Positions 53,001 through 64,000 of a stretch of DNA of 64,000 nucleotides are shown one piece after another. The notes below the pieces were generated by a model. It was given only the letters and a program-made list of their open reading frames with translations, was not told where the DNA came from and searched no databases. Each line of letters opens with the position of its first letter. Positions within the stretch are counted from its first letter, which is position 1. The translations under genes and the position numbers were made by a program. The stretch comes from Apostichopus japonicus (taxonomy: Eukaryota > Echinodermata > Holothuroidea > Aspidochirotida > Stichopodidae): assembly GCF_037975245.1 (NCBI RefSeq), contig NC_092580.1, forward strand, positions 11,375,501 to 11,439,500, given 5' to 3'.

Positions 53001-56000
53001 CTTCTTTAGTTGATCTCAACATATTTTCTTCAGTAGTAGGTGACACTGATGTACTAAAAGTACTCTCCAGTGTTGTTTCTTCTTCCTCTGTAGATCTCAC
53101 TTCTGCTGCAGTTGAAGGTCCTTGAGTAGTAACCTCTGAAGTTTCTACCCTAGTACTTTCTTCTTCAGTAGTTGGAGCTACTGTGGATGTCGCTGCAGAG
53201 CTTTTCAAAGTACTACTGACAGGGTTTGTTGTCTCTAATGTTGTTAGCAATTTGGTTGTAATTGCTTCTTTAGTTGATCTCAACATTGTTTCTTCAGTAG
53301 TAGGTGACACTGATGTACTAAAAGTACTCTCCAGTGTTGTTTCTTCTTCCTCTGTAGATCTCAGTTCTGCTTCAGTTGAAGGTCTTTTAGTTGTAACTCC
53401 TAAAGTTTCTATCCTAGTACTTTCTTCTTCAGTAGTTGGAGCTACTGTGGATGTCGCTATAGAGCTTTTCAAAGTACTACTGACAGGGTTTGTTGTCTCT
53501 GATGCTGTTAGCAATTTGGTTGTTATTGCTTCTTTAGTTGATCTCAACAATGTTTCTTCAGTAGTAGGTGACACTGATGTACTAAAAGTACTCTCCAGTG
53601 TTGTTTCTTCTTCCTCTGTAGATCTCACTTCTGCTTCAGTAGAAGGTCTTTTAGTTGTAACTCCTGAAGTTTCTACTCTTGTGCTTTCTTCTTCAGTAGT
53701 TGGAGCTACTGTGGATGTCGCTGCAGAGCTTTTCAAAGTACTACTGACAGGGTTTGTTGTCTCTAATGTTGTTAGCAATTTGGTTGTAATTGCTTCTTTA
53801 GTTGATCTCAATATTTTTTCTTCAGTAGTAGGTGACACTGATGTACTGAAAGTACTCTCCAGTGTTGTTTCTTCTTCCTCTGTAGATATCACTTCTGCTG
53901 CAGTTGAAGGTTGTTTAGTTGAAACTCCAGAAGTTTCTACTCTTGTGCTTTCTTCTTCAGTAGTTGGACCAACTGTGGATGTCGCTGCAGAGCTTTTCAT
54001 AGTACTACTGACAGGGTTTGTTGTCTCTAATGTTGTTAGCAATTTGGTTGTGATTACTTCTTTAGTTGATCTCAACATTTTTTCTTCAGTAGTAGGTGAC
54101 ACTGATGTACTAAAAGTACTCTCCAGTGTTGTTTCTTCTTCCTCTGTAGATCTCATTTCTGCTGCAGTAGAAGGTTGTTTAGTTGAAACTCCAGAAGTTT
54201 CTATCCTAGTACTTTCTTCTTCAGTAGTTGGAGCTACTGTGGATGTCGCTGCAGAGCTTTTCAAAGTACTACTGACAGGGTTTGTTGTCTCTAATGTTGT
54301 TAGCAATTTGGGTGTAATTGCTTCTTTAGTTGATCTCAACACATTTTCTTCAGTAGTAGGTGACACTGATGTACTAAAAGTACTCTCCAGTGTTGTTTCT
54401 TCTTCCTCTGTAGATCTCACTTCTGCTGCAGTTGAAGGTTGTTTAGTTGAAACTCCAGAAGTTTCTACTCTTGTGCTTTCTTCTTCAGTAGTTGGACCAA
54501 CTGTGGATGTCGCTGCAGAGCTTTTCATAGTACTGCTGACAGGGTTTGTTGTCTCTAATGTTGTTAGCAATTTGGTTGTGATTACTTCTTTAGTTGATCT
54601 CAAAATTTTTTCTTCAGTAGTAGGTGACACTGATGTACTGAAAGTACTCTCCAGTGTTGTTTCTTCTTCCTCTGTAGATCTCACTTCTGCTTCAGTAGAA
54701 GGTCTTTCAGTTGTAACTCCTAAAGTTTCTATCCTAGTACTTTCTTCTTCAGTAGTTGGAGCTACTGTGGATGTCGCTGCAGAGCTTTTCAAAGTACTAC
54801 TTACAGGGTTTGTTGTCTCTAATGTTGTTAGCAATTTGGTTGTTATTGCTTCTTTAGTTGATCTCAACATTTTTTCTTCAGTAGTAGGTGACACTGATGT
54901 ACTAAAGGTACTCTCCAGTGTTGTTTCTTCTTCCTCTGTAGATCTCACTTCTGCTGCAGTTGAAGGTTGTTTAGTTGAAACTCCAGAAGTTTCTACTCTT
55001 GTGCTTTCTTCTTCAGTAGTTGGACCAACTGTGGATGTCGCTGCAGAGCTTTTCATAGTACTGCTGAAAGGGTTTGTTGTCTCTAATGTTGTTAGCAATT
55101 TGGTTGTGATTACTTTAGTTGATCTCAAAATTGTTTCTTCAGTAGTAGGTGACACTGATGTACTAAAAGTACTCTCCAGTGTTGTTTCTTCTTCCTCTGT
55201 AGATCTCACTTCTGCTTCAGTAGAAGGTCTTTTAGTTGTAACTCCTAAAGTTTCTATCCTAGTACTTTCTTCTTCAGTAGTTGGAGCTACTGTGGATGTC
55301 GCTGCAGAGCTTTTCAAAGTACTACTGACAGGGTTTGTTGTCTCTAATGTTGTTAGCAATTTGGTTGTAATTGCTTCTTTAGTTGATCTCAACATTGTTT
55401 CTTCAGTAGTAGGTGACACTGATGTACTAAAAGTACTCTCCAGTGTTGTTTCTTCTTCCTCTGTAGATCTCACTTCTGCTGCAGTTGAAGGTTGTTTAGT
55501 TGAAACTCCTGAAGTTTCTACTCTTGTGCTTTCTTCTTCAGTAGTTGGACCAACTGTGGATGTCGCTGCAGAGCTTTTCATAGTACTACTGACAGGGTTT
55601 GTTGTCTCTAATGTTGTTAGCAATTTGGTTGTAATTGCTTCTTTAGTTGATCTCAAAATTGTTTCTTCAGTAGTAGGTGACACTGATGTACTAAAAGTAC
55701 TCTCCAGTGTTGTTTCTTCTTCCTCTGTAGATCTCACTTCTGCTTCAGTAGAAGGTCTTTTAGTTGTAACTCCTGAAGTTTCTATCCTAGTACGTTCTTC
55801 TTCAGTACTTGGAGCTACTGTGGATGTCGCTGCAGAGCGTTTCAAAGTACTACTGACAGGGTTTGTTGTCTCTAATGTTGTTAGCATTTGGGTTGTGATG
55901 GCTTCTTTTGTTGATCTCAAAATTGATTCTTCAGTAGTAGGTGACACTGATGTACTAAAAGTACTCTCCAGTGTTGTTTCTTCTTCCTCTGTAGATCTCA

Positions 56001-59000
56001 CTTCTGTCTCTTGTTTTGTTGATTCCAAAGTCGTTTCTTTAGTAGTGGGTAATACGGATGTATGAACAGAACTCTCCAATGTAGTCTCTTCCTTTGTTGA
56101 AACCACCATTGATGTAGTTGAAGGTCTGAGAGTTGTAATTTCTGGAGTTTCTCCCATGGTACTTTTGTCCTTGGTGGTTCGAGTAACTGAGGATATTTTT
56201 CCAGAATCGGTCCTTTCTACAGTGCTGCTTTCATACAGTGTTGTCTTTAAGGTGTTGAACACTTTGATTGTGGTCTCTTCCTCTGTTGATAACACTGGTA
56301 TTTCTTCAGTGGTAGGTGATACTGTAGTATCTTTGTAACTCACAGTTTGGCTGCTACCTGTTTCTGTTGTTTCAAGCAAGAAAACTGGAAATATTTCACT
56401 TGGTGTTTGGTCAAAGACTTCCTTGATATCCTCTTTGTCGGTAACATTAACTATTTTTATATGACGAGTTGTTCCTTCACCTGTTGGAACAATACTTCTG
56501 CCTTCACCTTGAGTTGTTAATCTGATAGATGTTGCCAGCTTAGATGTTTCTCCTGTTGTCTCTTCTTCCTCAGTAGTTAAGTCTAATATGGATGTTGCCT
56601 TAGAACTTTCCAAAGTACTCCTAAAGGGAGTTGTTATACCAAAAGTTGTGACCACTTCGATTGTTGTCTCTTCTTCAGTGGGTTTCGAAGTTGAATCTTC
56701 TCTAGCAGGTAACACTACTGTACTAACAGTAATCTCTGATGTTGTTTCTTCTTTCTTTGTAGATCTCACTTCAGCTGAAAATGAAGGTCCTTGAGTGGTA
56801 ACCTCTGAAGTTTCTACTCTAGTACTTTCTCTTTCAGAAGTTGGAGCTACTGTGGATGTTGCTTCATAGCTTTCAAGAGTGCTACTTAAAGGAGTTATCT
56901 TCTGTAATGTTGTCAAAACTTGGGCTGTTGTCTCTTCTGTTGTTTCCAAAGTTCTCTCTTTAGTAGTGGGAAACATTGATGTACTGACAGTACTCTTAAA
57001 TGTAGTTTCTTCTTCTGTGGAACTTATTTCAGCTGTAGTTGAAGGTTCGAAAGTCGTAATCTTTGAGGTTTCTACCCTACTAATTTCTTCTTCAGTAATT
57101 GGAGCTAATGTGAAAGTTGCTGCAGAGCTTTCAAGAGTACTACTCACAAGAAGGGTTGTCTCTAATGTAATCAAAACTTGGGCTGTTGTCTCTTCTTCTG
57201 TTGATTCCAAAGTTGTTTCTTCAGTAGTGGGTAACATTGATGAACTAACAGTTTCAATCCTAGTACTTTCTTCTTCAGTAGTTGGAGCTACTGTGGATGT
57301 GCCTATAGAGCTTTCAATAGTACTACCTACAGGAGTTGTTGCACTTTCAACTGAATTAGTTGGAGATACAGTGGAAGTTGCTGCGGAGCTTTCAATAGTA
57401 CTGCTTACAGGTGTTGCTGTTTCTAATGTTGTCAAGACTTTGGCTGTTGTCTCTTCTTCTGTTGATTTCAAAGTTGTTTCTTCAGTAGTGGGTAACATTG
57501 ATGTACTGAAAGTACTCTCCAATGTAGCCAATTCTTCTGTAGAACTCTTCTCAGCTGTTGTTGAAGGTTGTCGAGTTGTAATGTCTGAAGTTTCTACCCT
57601 TGTACTTTCAACTGCAGTAGTTGGAGCATCAGTGGAAGTTGCTGCAGTCTTTTCAATAGTACTACTTACGGGACTTGATGTCTCCAATGTTGTCAAGACT
57701 TTGGCTGTTGTGTCTTCTTCTGTTGATTCCAATGTTGTTTCTTCAGTTGTAGGTACCAGTGATGTACTTACAGTACTCTCAAATGAAGTATCTTCCTCTG
57801 TAGTAATCACCTCCTCTGATGGTGAGGGACTGAGAGTTGTAATAACTGAAGTTTCTACCCTACTACTTTCTTCTTCAGTAGTTGGAGATACAGTGGAAGT
57901 TGCTGCAGAGCTGTCAATAGTACTAATTACAGGTGTTGTTGTTTCTAATGTTGTCAAGACTTTGGCTGTTGTCTCTTCTTCTGTTGATTTCAAAGTTGTT
58001 TCTTCAGTAGTGGGTAACATTGATGTACGGAAAGTACTCTCAAATGTAGTTTCTTCTTCTGTAGAACTCTTCTCAGCTGTAGTTGAAGGTTGTCGAGTTA
58101 TAATGTCTGAAGTTTCTACCCTTGTGCTTTCAACTGTAGTAGTTGGAGATACATTGGTAGTTGCTGCGGAGCTTTCAATAGTACTAATTACAGGTGTTGT
58201 TGTTTCTAATGTTGTCAAGACTTTGGCTGTTGTCTCTTCTTCTGTTGATTTCAAAGTTGTTTCTTCAGTAGTGGGTAACATTGATGTACCGAAAGTACTC
58301 TCAAATGTAGTTTCTTCTTCTGTAGAACTCTTCTCAGCTGTAGTTGAAGGTTGTTGAGTTATAATGTCTGAAGTTTCTACCATAGTACTTTCTTCTACAG
58401 TAGTTGGAGCTACTGTGGATGTGCCTATAGAGCTTTCAATAGTATTACCTACAGGAGTTGTTGTAGTTTCAACTGCAGTAGTTGAAGATACAGTGGAAGT
58501 TGCTGTGGAGCCTTCAATAGTACTACTTACAGGTGTTGCTGTTTCTAATGTTGTCAAGACTTTGGCTGTTGTCTCCTCTTCTGCCAAAGTTGTTTCTTCA
58601 GTAGTTGGTAACATTGATGTACCAAAGGTACTCTCAAATGTAGTTTCTTCTTCTGTAGAACTCTTCTCAGCTGTAGTTGAAGGTTGTCGAGTTATAATGT
58701 CTGAAGTTTCTACCCTTGTACTTTCAACTGCAGTAGTTGGAGCTACAGTGGAAGTTGCTGCAGAGCCTTCAATAGTACTACTTACAGGTGTTGCTGTTTC
58801 TAATGTTGTCAAGACTTTGGCTGTTGTGTCTTCTGTTGATTCCAATGTTGTTTCTTCAGTTGTAGGTTCCAGTGATGTACTTACAGTGCTCTCAAATGTA
58901 GCTTCTTCTTCTGTAGAACTCTTCTCAGCTGTAGTTGAAGATTGTCGAGTTGTAATGTCTGTCATTTCTACCCTTGTACTTTCAACTGCAGTAGTTGGAG

Positions 59001-62000
59001 CTACAGTGGAAGTTGCTGCAGTCCTTTCAATAGTACTACTTACAGGACTTGATGTCTGTAAAGTTGTCAAGACTTTGGCTGTTGTGTCTTCTTCGGTTGA
59101 TTCCAATGTTGTTTCTTCAGTTGTAGGTACCAGTGATGTACTAACAGTACTTTCAATTGTAGTTTCTTCCTCTGTAGTACTCACCTCCTCTGATGGTGAG
59201 GGACTAAGAGTTGTAATAACTGAAGTTTCTACCCTACTACTTTCTTCTTCAGTAGTTGGAGATATAGTGGTAGTTGCTGCAAAGCCTTCAATAGTACTAC
59301 TTACAGGTGTTGCTGTTTCTAATGTTGTCAAGAATTTGGCTGTTGTCTCTTCTTCTGTTGATTTCAAAGTTGTTTCTTCAGTAGTGGGTAACATTGATGT
59401 ACCGAAAGTACTCTCATATGTAGTTTCTTCTTCTGTAGAACTCTTCTCAGCTGTAGTTGAAGGTTGTTGAGTTATAATGTCTGAAGTTTCTACCCTTGTT
59501 CTTTCAACTGCAGTAGTTGGAGATACAGTGGAAGTTGCTGCAGAGCCTTCAATAGTACTACTTACAGGTGTTGCTGTTTCTAATGTTGTCAAGACTTTGG
59601 CTGTTGTCTCTTCTTCTGTTGATTTCAAAGTTGTTTCTTCAGTAGTGGGTAACATTGATGTACCGAAAGTACTCTCAAATGTAGGTTCTTCTTCTGTAGA
59701 ACTCTTCTCAGCTGTAGTTGAAGGTTGTGGAGTTATAATGTCTGAAGTTTCTACCCTTGTGCTTTCAACTGCAGTAGTTGGAGATACAGTGGAAGTTGCT
59801 GCAGAGCCTTCAATAGTACTACTTACAGGTGTTGCTGTTTCTAATGTTGTCAAGAATTTGGCTGTTGTCTCTGCTTCTGTTGATTCCAATGCTGTTTCTT
59901 CAGTTGTAGGTACCAGTGATGTACTAACAGTACTTCCAATTGTAGATTCTTCCTCTGTAGTACTCACCTCCTTTGATGGTGAGGGACTGAGAGTTGTAAT
60001 AACTGAAGTTTCTACCATAGTACTTTCTTCTACAGTAGTTGGAGCTACTGTGGATGTGCCTATAGAGCTTTCAATAGTATTACCTACAGGAGTTGTTGTA
60101 GTTTCAACTGCAGTAGTTGAAGATACAGTGGAAGTTGCTGTGGAGCCTTCAATAGTACTACTTACAGGTGTTGCTGTTTCTAATGTTGTGAAGACTTTGG
60201 CTGTTGTCTCCTCTTCTGCCAAAGTTGTTTCTTCAGTAGTTGGTAACATTGATGTACCAAAGGTACTCTCAAATGTAGTTTCTTCTTCTGTAGAACTCTT
60301 CTCAGCTGTAGTTGAAGGTTGTCGAGTTATAATGTCTGAAGTTTCTACCCTTGTACTTTCAACTGCAGTAGTTGGAGCATCAGTGGAAGTTGCTGCAGTC
60401 ATTTCAATAGTACTACTTACGGGACTTGATGTCTCTAATGTTGTCAAGACTTTGGTTGTTGTGTCTTCTATTGTTGATTCCAATGTCGTTTCTTCAGTTG
60501 TAGGTTCCAGTGATGTACTTACAGTGCTCTCAAATGTAGCCAATTCTTCTGTAGAACTCTTCTCAGCTGTAGTTGAAGATTGTCGAGTTGTAATGTCTGT
60601 CGTTTCTACCCTTGTACTTTCAACTGCAGTAGTTGGAGATACAGTGGAAGTTGCTGCAGTCCTTTCAATAGTACTACTTACAGGACTTGATGTCTGTAAA
60701 GTTGTCAAGACTTTGGCTGTTGTGTCTTCTTCGGTTGATTCCAATGTTGTTTCTTCAGTTGTAGGTACCAGTGATGTACTAACAGTACTTTCAATTGTAG
60801 TTTCTTCCTCTGTAGTACTCACCTCCTCTGATGGTGAGGGACTAAGAGTTGTAATAACTGAAGTTTCTACCCTACTACTTTCTTCTTCAGTAGTTGGAGA
60901 TACAGTGGAAGTTGCTGCAAAGCCTTCAATAGTACTACTTACAGGTGTTGCTGTTTCTAATGTTGTCAAGAATTTGGCTGTTGTCTCTTCTTCTGTTGAT
61001 TTCAAAGTTGTTTCTTCAGTAGTGGGTAACATTGATGTACCGAAAGTACTCTCAAATGTAGTTTCTTCTTCTGTAGAACTCTTCTCAGCTGTAGTTGAAG
61101 GTTGTTGAGTTATAATGTCTGAAGTTTCTACCCTTGTTCTTTCAACTGCAGTAGTTGGAGATACAGTGGAAGTTGCTGCAGAGCCTTCAATAGTACTACT
61201 TACAGGTGTTGCTGTTTCTAATGTTGTCAAGACTTTGGCTGTTGTCTCTTCTTCTGTTGATTTCAAAGTTGTTTCTTCAGTAGTGGGTAACATTGATGTA
61301 CCGAAAGTACTCTCAAATGTAGTTTCTTCTTCTGTAGAACTCTTCTCAGCTGTAGTTGAAGGTTGTGGAGTTATAATGTCTGAAGTTTCTACCCTTGTAC
61401 TTTCAACTGCAGTAGTTGGAGATACAGTGGAAGTTGCTGCAGAGCTTTCAATAGTACTACTTACAGGTGTTGCTGTTTCTAATGTTGTCAAGAATTTGGC
61501 TGTTGTCTCTGCTTCTGTTGATTCCAATGTTGTTTCTTCAGTTGTAGGTACCAGTGATGTACTAACAGTACTTCCAATTGTAGATTCTTCCTCTGTAGTA
61601 CTCACCTCCTTTGATGGTGAGGGACTGAGAGTTGTAATAACTGAAGTTTCTACCATAGTACTTTCTTCTACAGTAGTTGGAGCTACTGTGGATGTGCCTA
61701 TAGAGCTTTCAATAGTATTACCTACAGGAGTTGTTGTAGTTTCAACTGCAGTAGTTGAAGATACAGTGGAAGTTGCTGTGGAGCCTTCAATAGTACTACT
61801 TACAGGTGTTGCTGTTTCTAATGTTGTGAAGACTTTGGCTGTTGTCTCCTCTTCTGCCAAAGTTGTTTCTTCAGTAGTTGGTAACATTGATGTACCAAAG
61901 GTACTCTCAAATGTAGTTTCTTCTTCTGTAGAACTCTTCTCAGCTGTAGTTGAAGGTTGTCGAGTTATAATGTCTGAAGTTTCTACCCTTGTACTTTCAA

Positions 62001-64000
62001 CTGCAGTAGTTGGAGCATCAGTGGAAGTTGCTGCAGTCATTTCAATAGTACTACTTACGGGACTTGATGTCTCTAATGTTGTCAAGACTTTGGTTGTTGT
62101 GTCTTCTATTGTTGATTCCAATGTCGTTTCTTCAGTTGTAGGTTCCAGTGATGTACTTACAGTGCTCTCAAATGTAGCTTCTTCTTCTGTAGAACTCTTC
62201 TCAGCTGTAGTTGAAGATTGTCGAGTTGTAATGTCTGTCGTTTCTACCCTTGTACTTTCAACTGCAGTAGTTGGAGATACAGTGGAAGTTGCTGCAGTCC
62301 TTTCAATAGTACTACTTACGGGACTTGATGTCTCTAATGTTGTCAAGACTTTGGCTGTTGTGTCTTCTTCGGTTGATTCCAATGTTGTTTCTTCAGTTGA
62401 AGGTACCAGTGATGTACTAACAGTACTTTCAATTGTAGTTTCTTCCTCTGTAGTACTCACCTCCTCTGATGGTGAGGGACTGAGAGTTGTAATAACTGAA
62501 GTTTCTACCCTACTACTTTCTTCTTCAGTAGTTGGAGTTACAGTGGAAGTTGCTGCGGAGCTTTCAATAGTACTAATTACAGGTGTTGTTGTTTCTAATG
62601 TTGTCAAGACTTTGGCTGTTGTCTCTTCTTCTGTTGATCCCAGTGTCGTTTCTTCAGTAGTGGGTAACATTGATGTACCGAAAGTACTCTCAAATGTAGT
62701 TTCTTCTTCTGTAGAACTCTTCTCAGCTGTAGTTGAAGGTTGTGGAGTTATAATGTCTGAAGTTTCTACCCTTGTACTTTCAACTGCAGTAGTTGGAGAT
62801 ACAGTGGAAGTTGCTGCAGAGCCTTCAATAGTACTACTTACAGGTGTTGCTGTTTCTAATGTTGTCAAGACTTTGGCTGTTGTCTCTTCTTCTGTTGATT
62901 TCAAAGTTGTTTCTTCAGTAGTGGGTAACATTGATGTACCGAAAGTACTCTCAAATGTAGTTTCTTCTTCTGTAGAACTCTTCTCAGCTGTAGTTGAAGG
63001 TTGTTGAGTTATAATGTCTGAAGTTTCTACCCTTGTACTTTCAACTGCAGTAGTTGGAGATACAGTGGAAGTTGCTGCAGAGCCTTCAATAGTACTACTT
63101 ACAGGTGTTGCTGTTTCTAATGTTGTCAAGAATTTGGCTGTTGTCTCTGCTTCTGTTGATTCCAATGTTGTTTCTTCAGTTGTAGGTACCAGTGATGTAT
63201 TAACAGTACTTTCAATTGTAGTTTCTTCCTCTGTAGTACTCACCTCCTCTGAAGGTGAGGGACTGAGAGTTGTAATAACTGAAGTTTCTACCATAGTACT
63301 TTCTTCTACAGTAGTTGGAGCTACTGTGGATGTGCCTATAGAGCTTTCAATAGTATTACCTACAGGAGTTGTTATAGTTTCAACTGCAGTAGTTGAAGAT
63401 ACAGTGGAAGTTGCTGTGGAGCCTTCAATAGTACTACTTACAGGTGTTGCTGTTTCTAATGTTGTGAAGACTTTGGCTGTTGTCTCCTCTTCTGCCAAAG
63501 TTGTTTCTTCAGTAGTTGGTAACATTGATGTACCAAAGGTACTCTCAAATGTAGTTTCTTCTTCTGTAGAACTCTTCTCAGCTGTAGTTGAAGGTTGTCG
63601 AGTTATAATATCTGAAGTTTCTATGCTTGTACTTTCAACTGCAGTAGTTGGAGATACAGTGGAAGTTGCTGCGGAGCTTTCAATAGTACTACTTACAGGT
63701 GTTGTTGTTTCTAATGTTGTCAAGACTTTGGCTGTTGTGTCTTCTTCTGTTGCTTCCAATGTTGTTTCTTCAGTTGTAGGTACCAGTGATGTACTTAATG
63801 TGCTCTCAAATGTAGCTTCTTCTTCTGTAGAACTCTTCTCAGCTGTTGTTGAAGGTTGTCGAGTTGTAATGTCTGAAGTTTCTACCCTAGTACTTTCAAC
63901 TGCAGTTGTTGGAGATACAGTGGAAGTTGTTGCGGAGCTTTCATAAGTACTACTTAGAGGTGTTGTTGTTTCTAATGTTGTCAAGACTTTGGCTGTTGTC
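46853..64000 (-). CDS. Giant mucin-like Thr/Ser/Glu-rich repeat protein with two C-terminal Kazal domains, 5' end outside window
   Basis: Exons 5' to 3': beyond 64000 to 49263, 48221-48159, 47565-47392, 47016-46853. All junctions are GT-AG and every intron is phase 1. The big exon alone gives more than 4900 residues, dominated by Thr, Ser and Glu with regular Pro: a PTS-type domain of the kind that is heavily O-glycosylated in mucins, here also strongly acidic. It has almost no Cys. After a short linker exon come two Kazal-type domains, then the stop. Kazal domains are serine-protease inhibitor or extracellular modules, so the product is very probably secreted or cell-surface, but signal peptide and N-terminal domains lie outside the window. 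I know no named gene with this arrangement. Roles such as a protease-resistant mucus or matrix component are inference. Confidence 0.85.
47392..47565 (-). CDS. Atypical Kazal-domain exon
   Basis: 174 nt, phase 1 to phase 1, acceptor TCGACAG, donor GTGAGC. It encodes NGCGHCSSDICPVCGSDG, then NTYQSECNLRRRAC and SLYKGEC. The PVCGSDGxTY core and the C-x-L spacing are Kazal or follistatin-like. There are seven Cys, and only two residues separate the Cys before PVC from its Cys, where inhibitors usually have about six or seven. The normal reactive-site loop is therefore missing. It may be structural. Confidence 0.85.
48159..48221 (-). CDS. Linker exon of the mucin-Kazal gene
   Basis: 63 nt, phase 1 at both ends, acceptor ATACTCCAG, donor GTAAGATA. 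It encodes ADYWTTKTTDSVSVRIRTFPP. A second AG three bases in gives an alternative acceptor that would drop one residue. It is too short to be found by frame length; support is splice sites, phase and the continued Thr/Ser composition. Confidence 0.75.
49263..64000 (-). CDS. Giant mucin-like repeat exon (over 14.7 kb), open at the window edge
   Basis: One uninterrupted frame from the window edge to the donor GTGAGTAG at 49262. From N- to C-terminal side it has array A (64000 to about 57200), a transitional diverged part (57200-56010), array B (about 56010-50388) and a non-repetitive Ser/Thr-rich tail (50388-49263) ending KSSEPTG. It has no recognisable globular domain and very few Cys. An open frame over this length in a repeat shows selection against stops or very recent expansion. 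Confidence 0.9.
50388..56010 (-). repeat. Array B: 264-bp (88-residue) coding repeats, about 21 copies
   Basis: The protein unit contains TTEEESTRVETSGV, EVRSTEEEETTLEST, FSTSVSPTTEE, LRSTKEAITTKLLTT and NPVSSTLKSSAATSTVAP. The DNA marker TGGAGCTACTGTGGATGTCG recurs at 51061, 51325, 51589 and 51853, exactly 264 bp apart. Subtypes (TLKSS or TMKSS; STVAP or STVGP; TTKRP or STKQP) alternate. One three-base deletion is seen in a copy at about 55110. Confidence 0.95.
57205..64000 (-). repeat. Array A: about 261-bp (87-residue) coding repeats in a 1638-bp higher-order unit
   Basis: The protein unit contains TTLETATPVSSTIE, SPTTAVESTRVETSD, QPSTTAEKSSTEEE and TFGTSMLPTTEETT. Variants of the unit are arranged in a fixed order. 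The marker GAAGTTTCTACCATAG occurs at 58370, 60005, 61643 and 63281, spacings of 1635, 1638 and 1638 bp. A short variant unit lacks the KSTE segment and is followed by a spliced-in TTPVGNTIESSIGTSTVAP segment; this marks each higher-order copy. The array continues beyond the window. Confidence 0.93.

Noticed and set aside
50543-63946. Long Val/Ser-rich open frames on the plus strand (up to 960 codons) opposite the mucin exon
   Set aside because: They are the antisense shadow of the repeats. A frame without stops in one unit whose length is a multiple of three stays open in every copy. They lack a plausible product, splice context or domain.

Overview
This is a stretch of metazoan nuclear DNA. 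It has spliced genes with GT-AG introns, long AT-rich introns and intergenic DNA, homopolymer tracts, micro- and minisatellites and tRNA-derived SINEs. The gene content suggests a marine invertebrate, possibly a deuterostome such as an echinoderm, but nothing in the window fixes the taxon. No bacterial or viral genes are seen.

Three genes are supported. (1) Minus strand, 3450-30333: a complete BRPF-family chromatin scaffold (BRPF1/BRD1/BRPF3 homologue) in 11 coding exons. All splice phases agree and the total is 3909 nt, giving 1302 residues plus a stop. It carries a C2H2-like finger, an EPL1-like region, a PHD-knuckle-PHD module, a bromodomain, a Ser/Arg-rich linker and a C-terminal PWWP domain. 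A 5' non-coding exon probably lies near 34920-35250. (2) Plus strand, 37851-40540: a complete four-exon TMEM243 homologue of 116 residues. (3) Minus strand, 46853 to beyond 64000: the 3' part of a giant secreted-type gene. A single exon of more than 14.7 kb encodes a Thr/Ser/Glu-rich mucin-like repeat protein, followed by three small exons that end in two Kazal-type domains.

Between and inside the genes are several repeat systems. They are a 174-bp tandem duplication (198-546), a 13-bp minisatellite (about 3900-4095), a 24-bp minisatellite of about 38 copies (7781-8687), a 109-bp triplication (14419-14745), a cluster of three same-orientation tRNA-Gly-like SINEs (41551-43293), and two further unrelated tRNA-like elements (30881 and 44779). 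A decayed gene with an OTU-protease-like core, probably from a mobile element, sits in a BRPF intron at about 9010-9662.

The most unusual object is the mucin exon. It holds two different repeat arrays, one of 264-bp units (88 residues) and one of about 261-bp units (87 residues). Each array is organised into higher-order repeats: a 1320-bp block of five units duplicated once, and a 1638-bp block present at least three times and running off the window. The protein ends in one canonical Kazal inhibitor domain with a predicted P1 Leu and one atypical Kazal domain that lacks a normal reactive loop.
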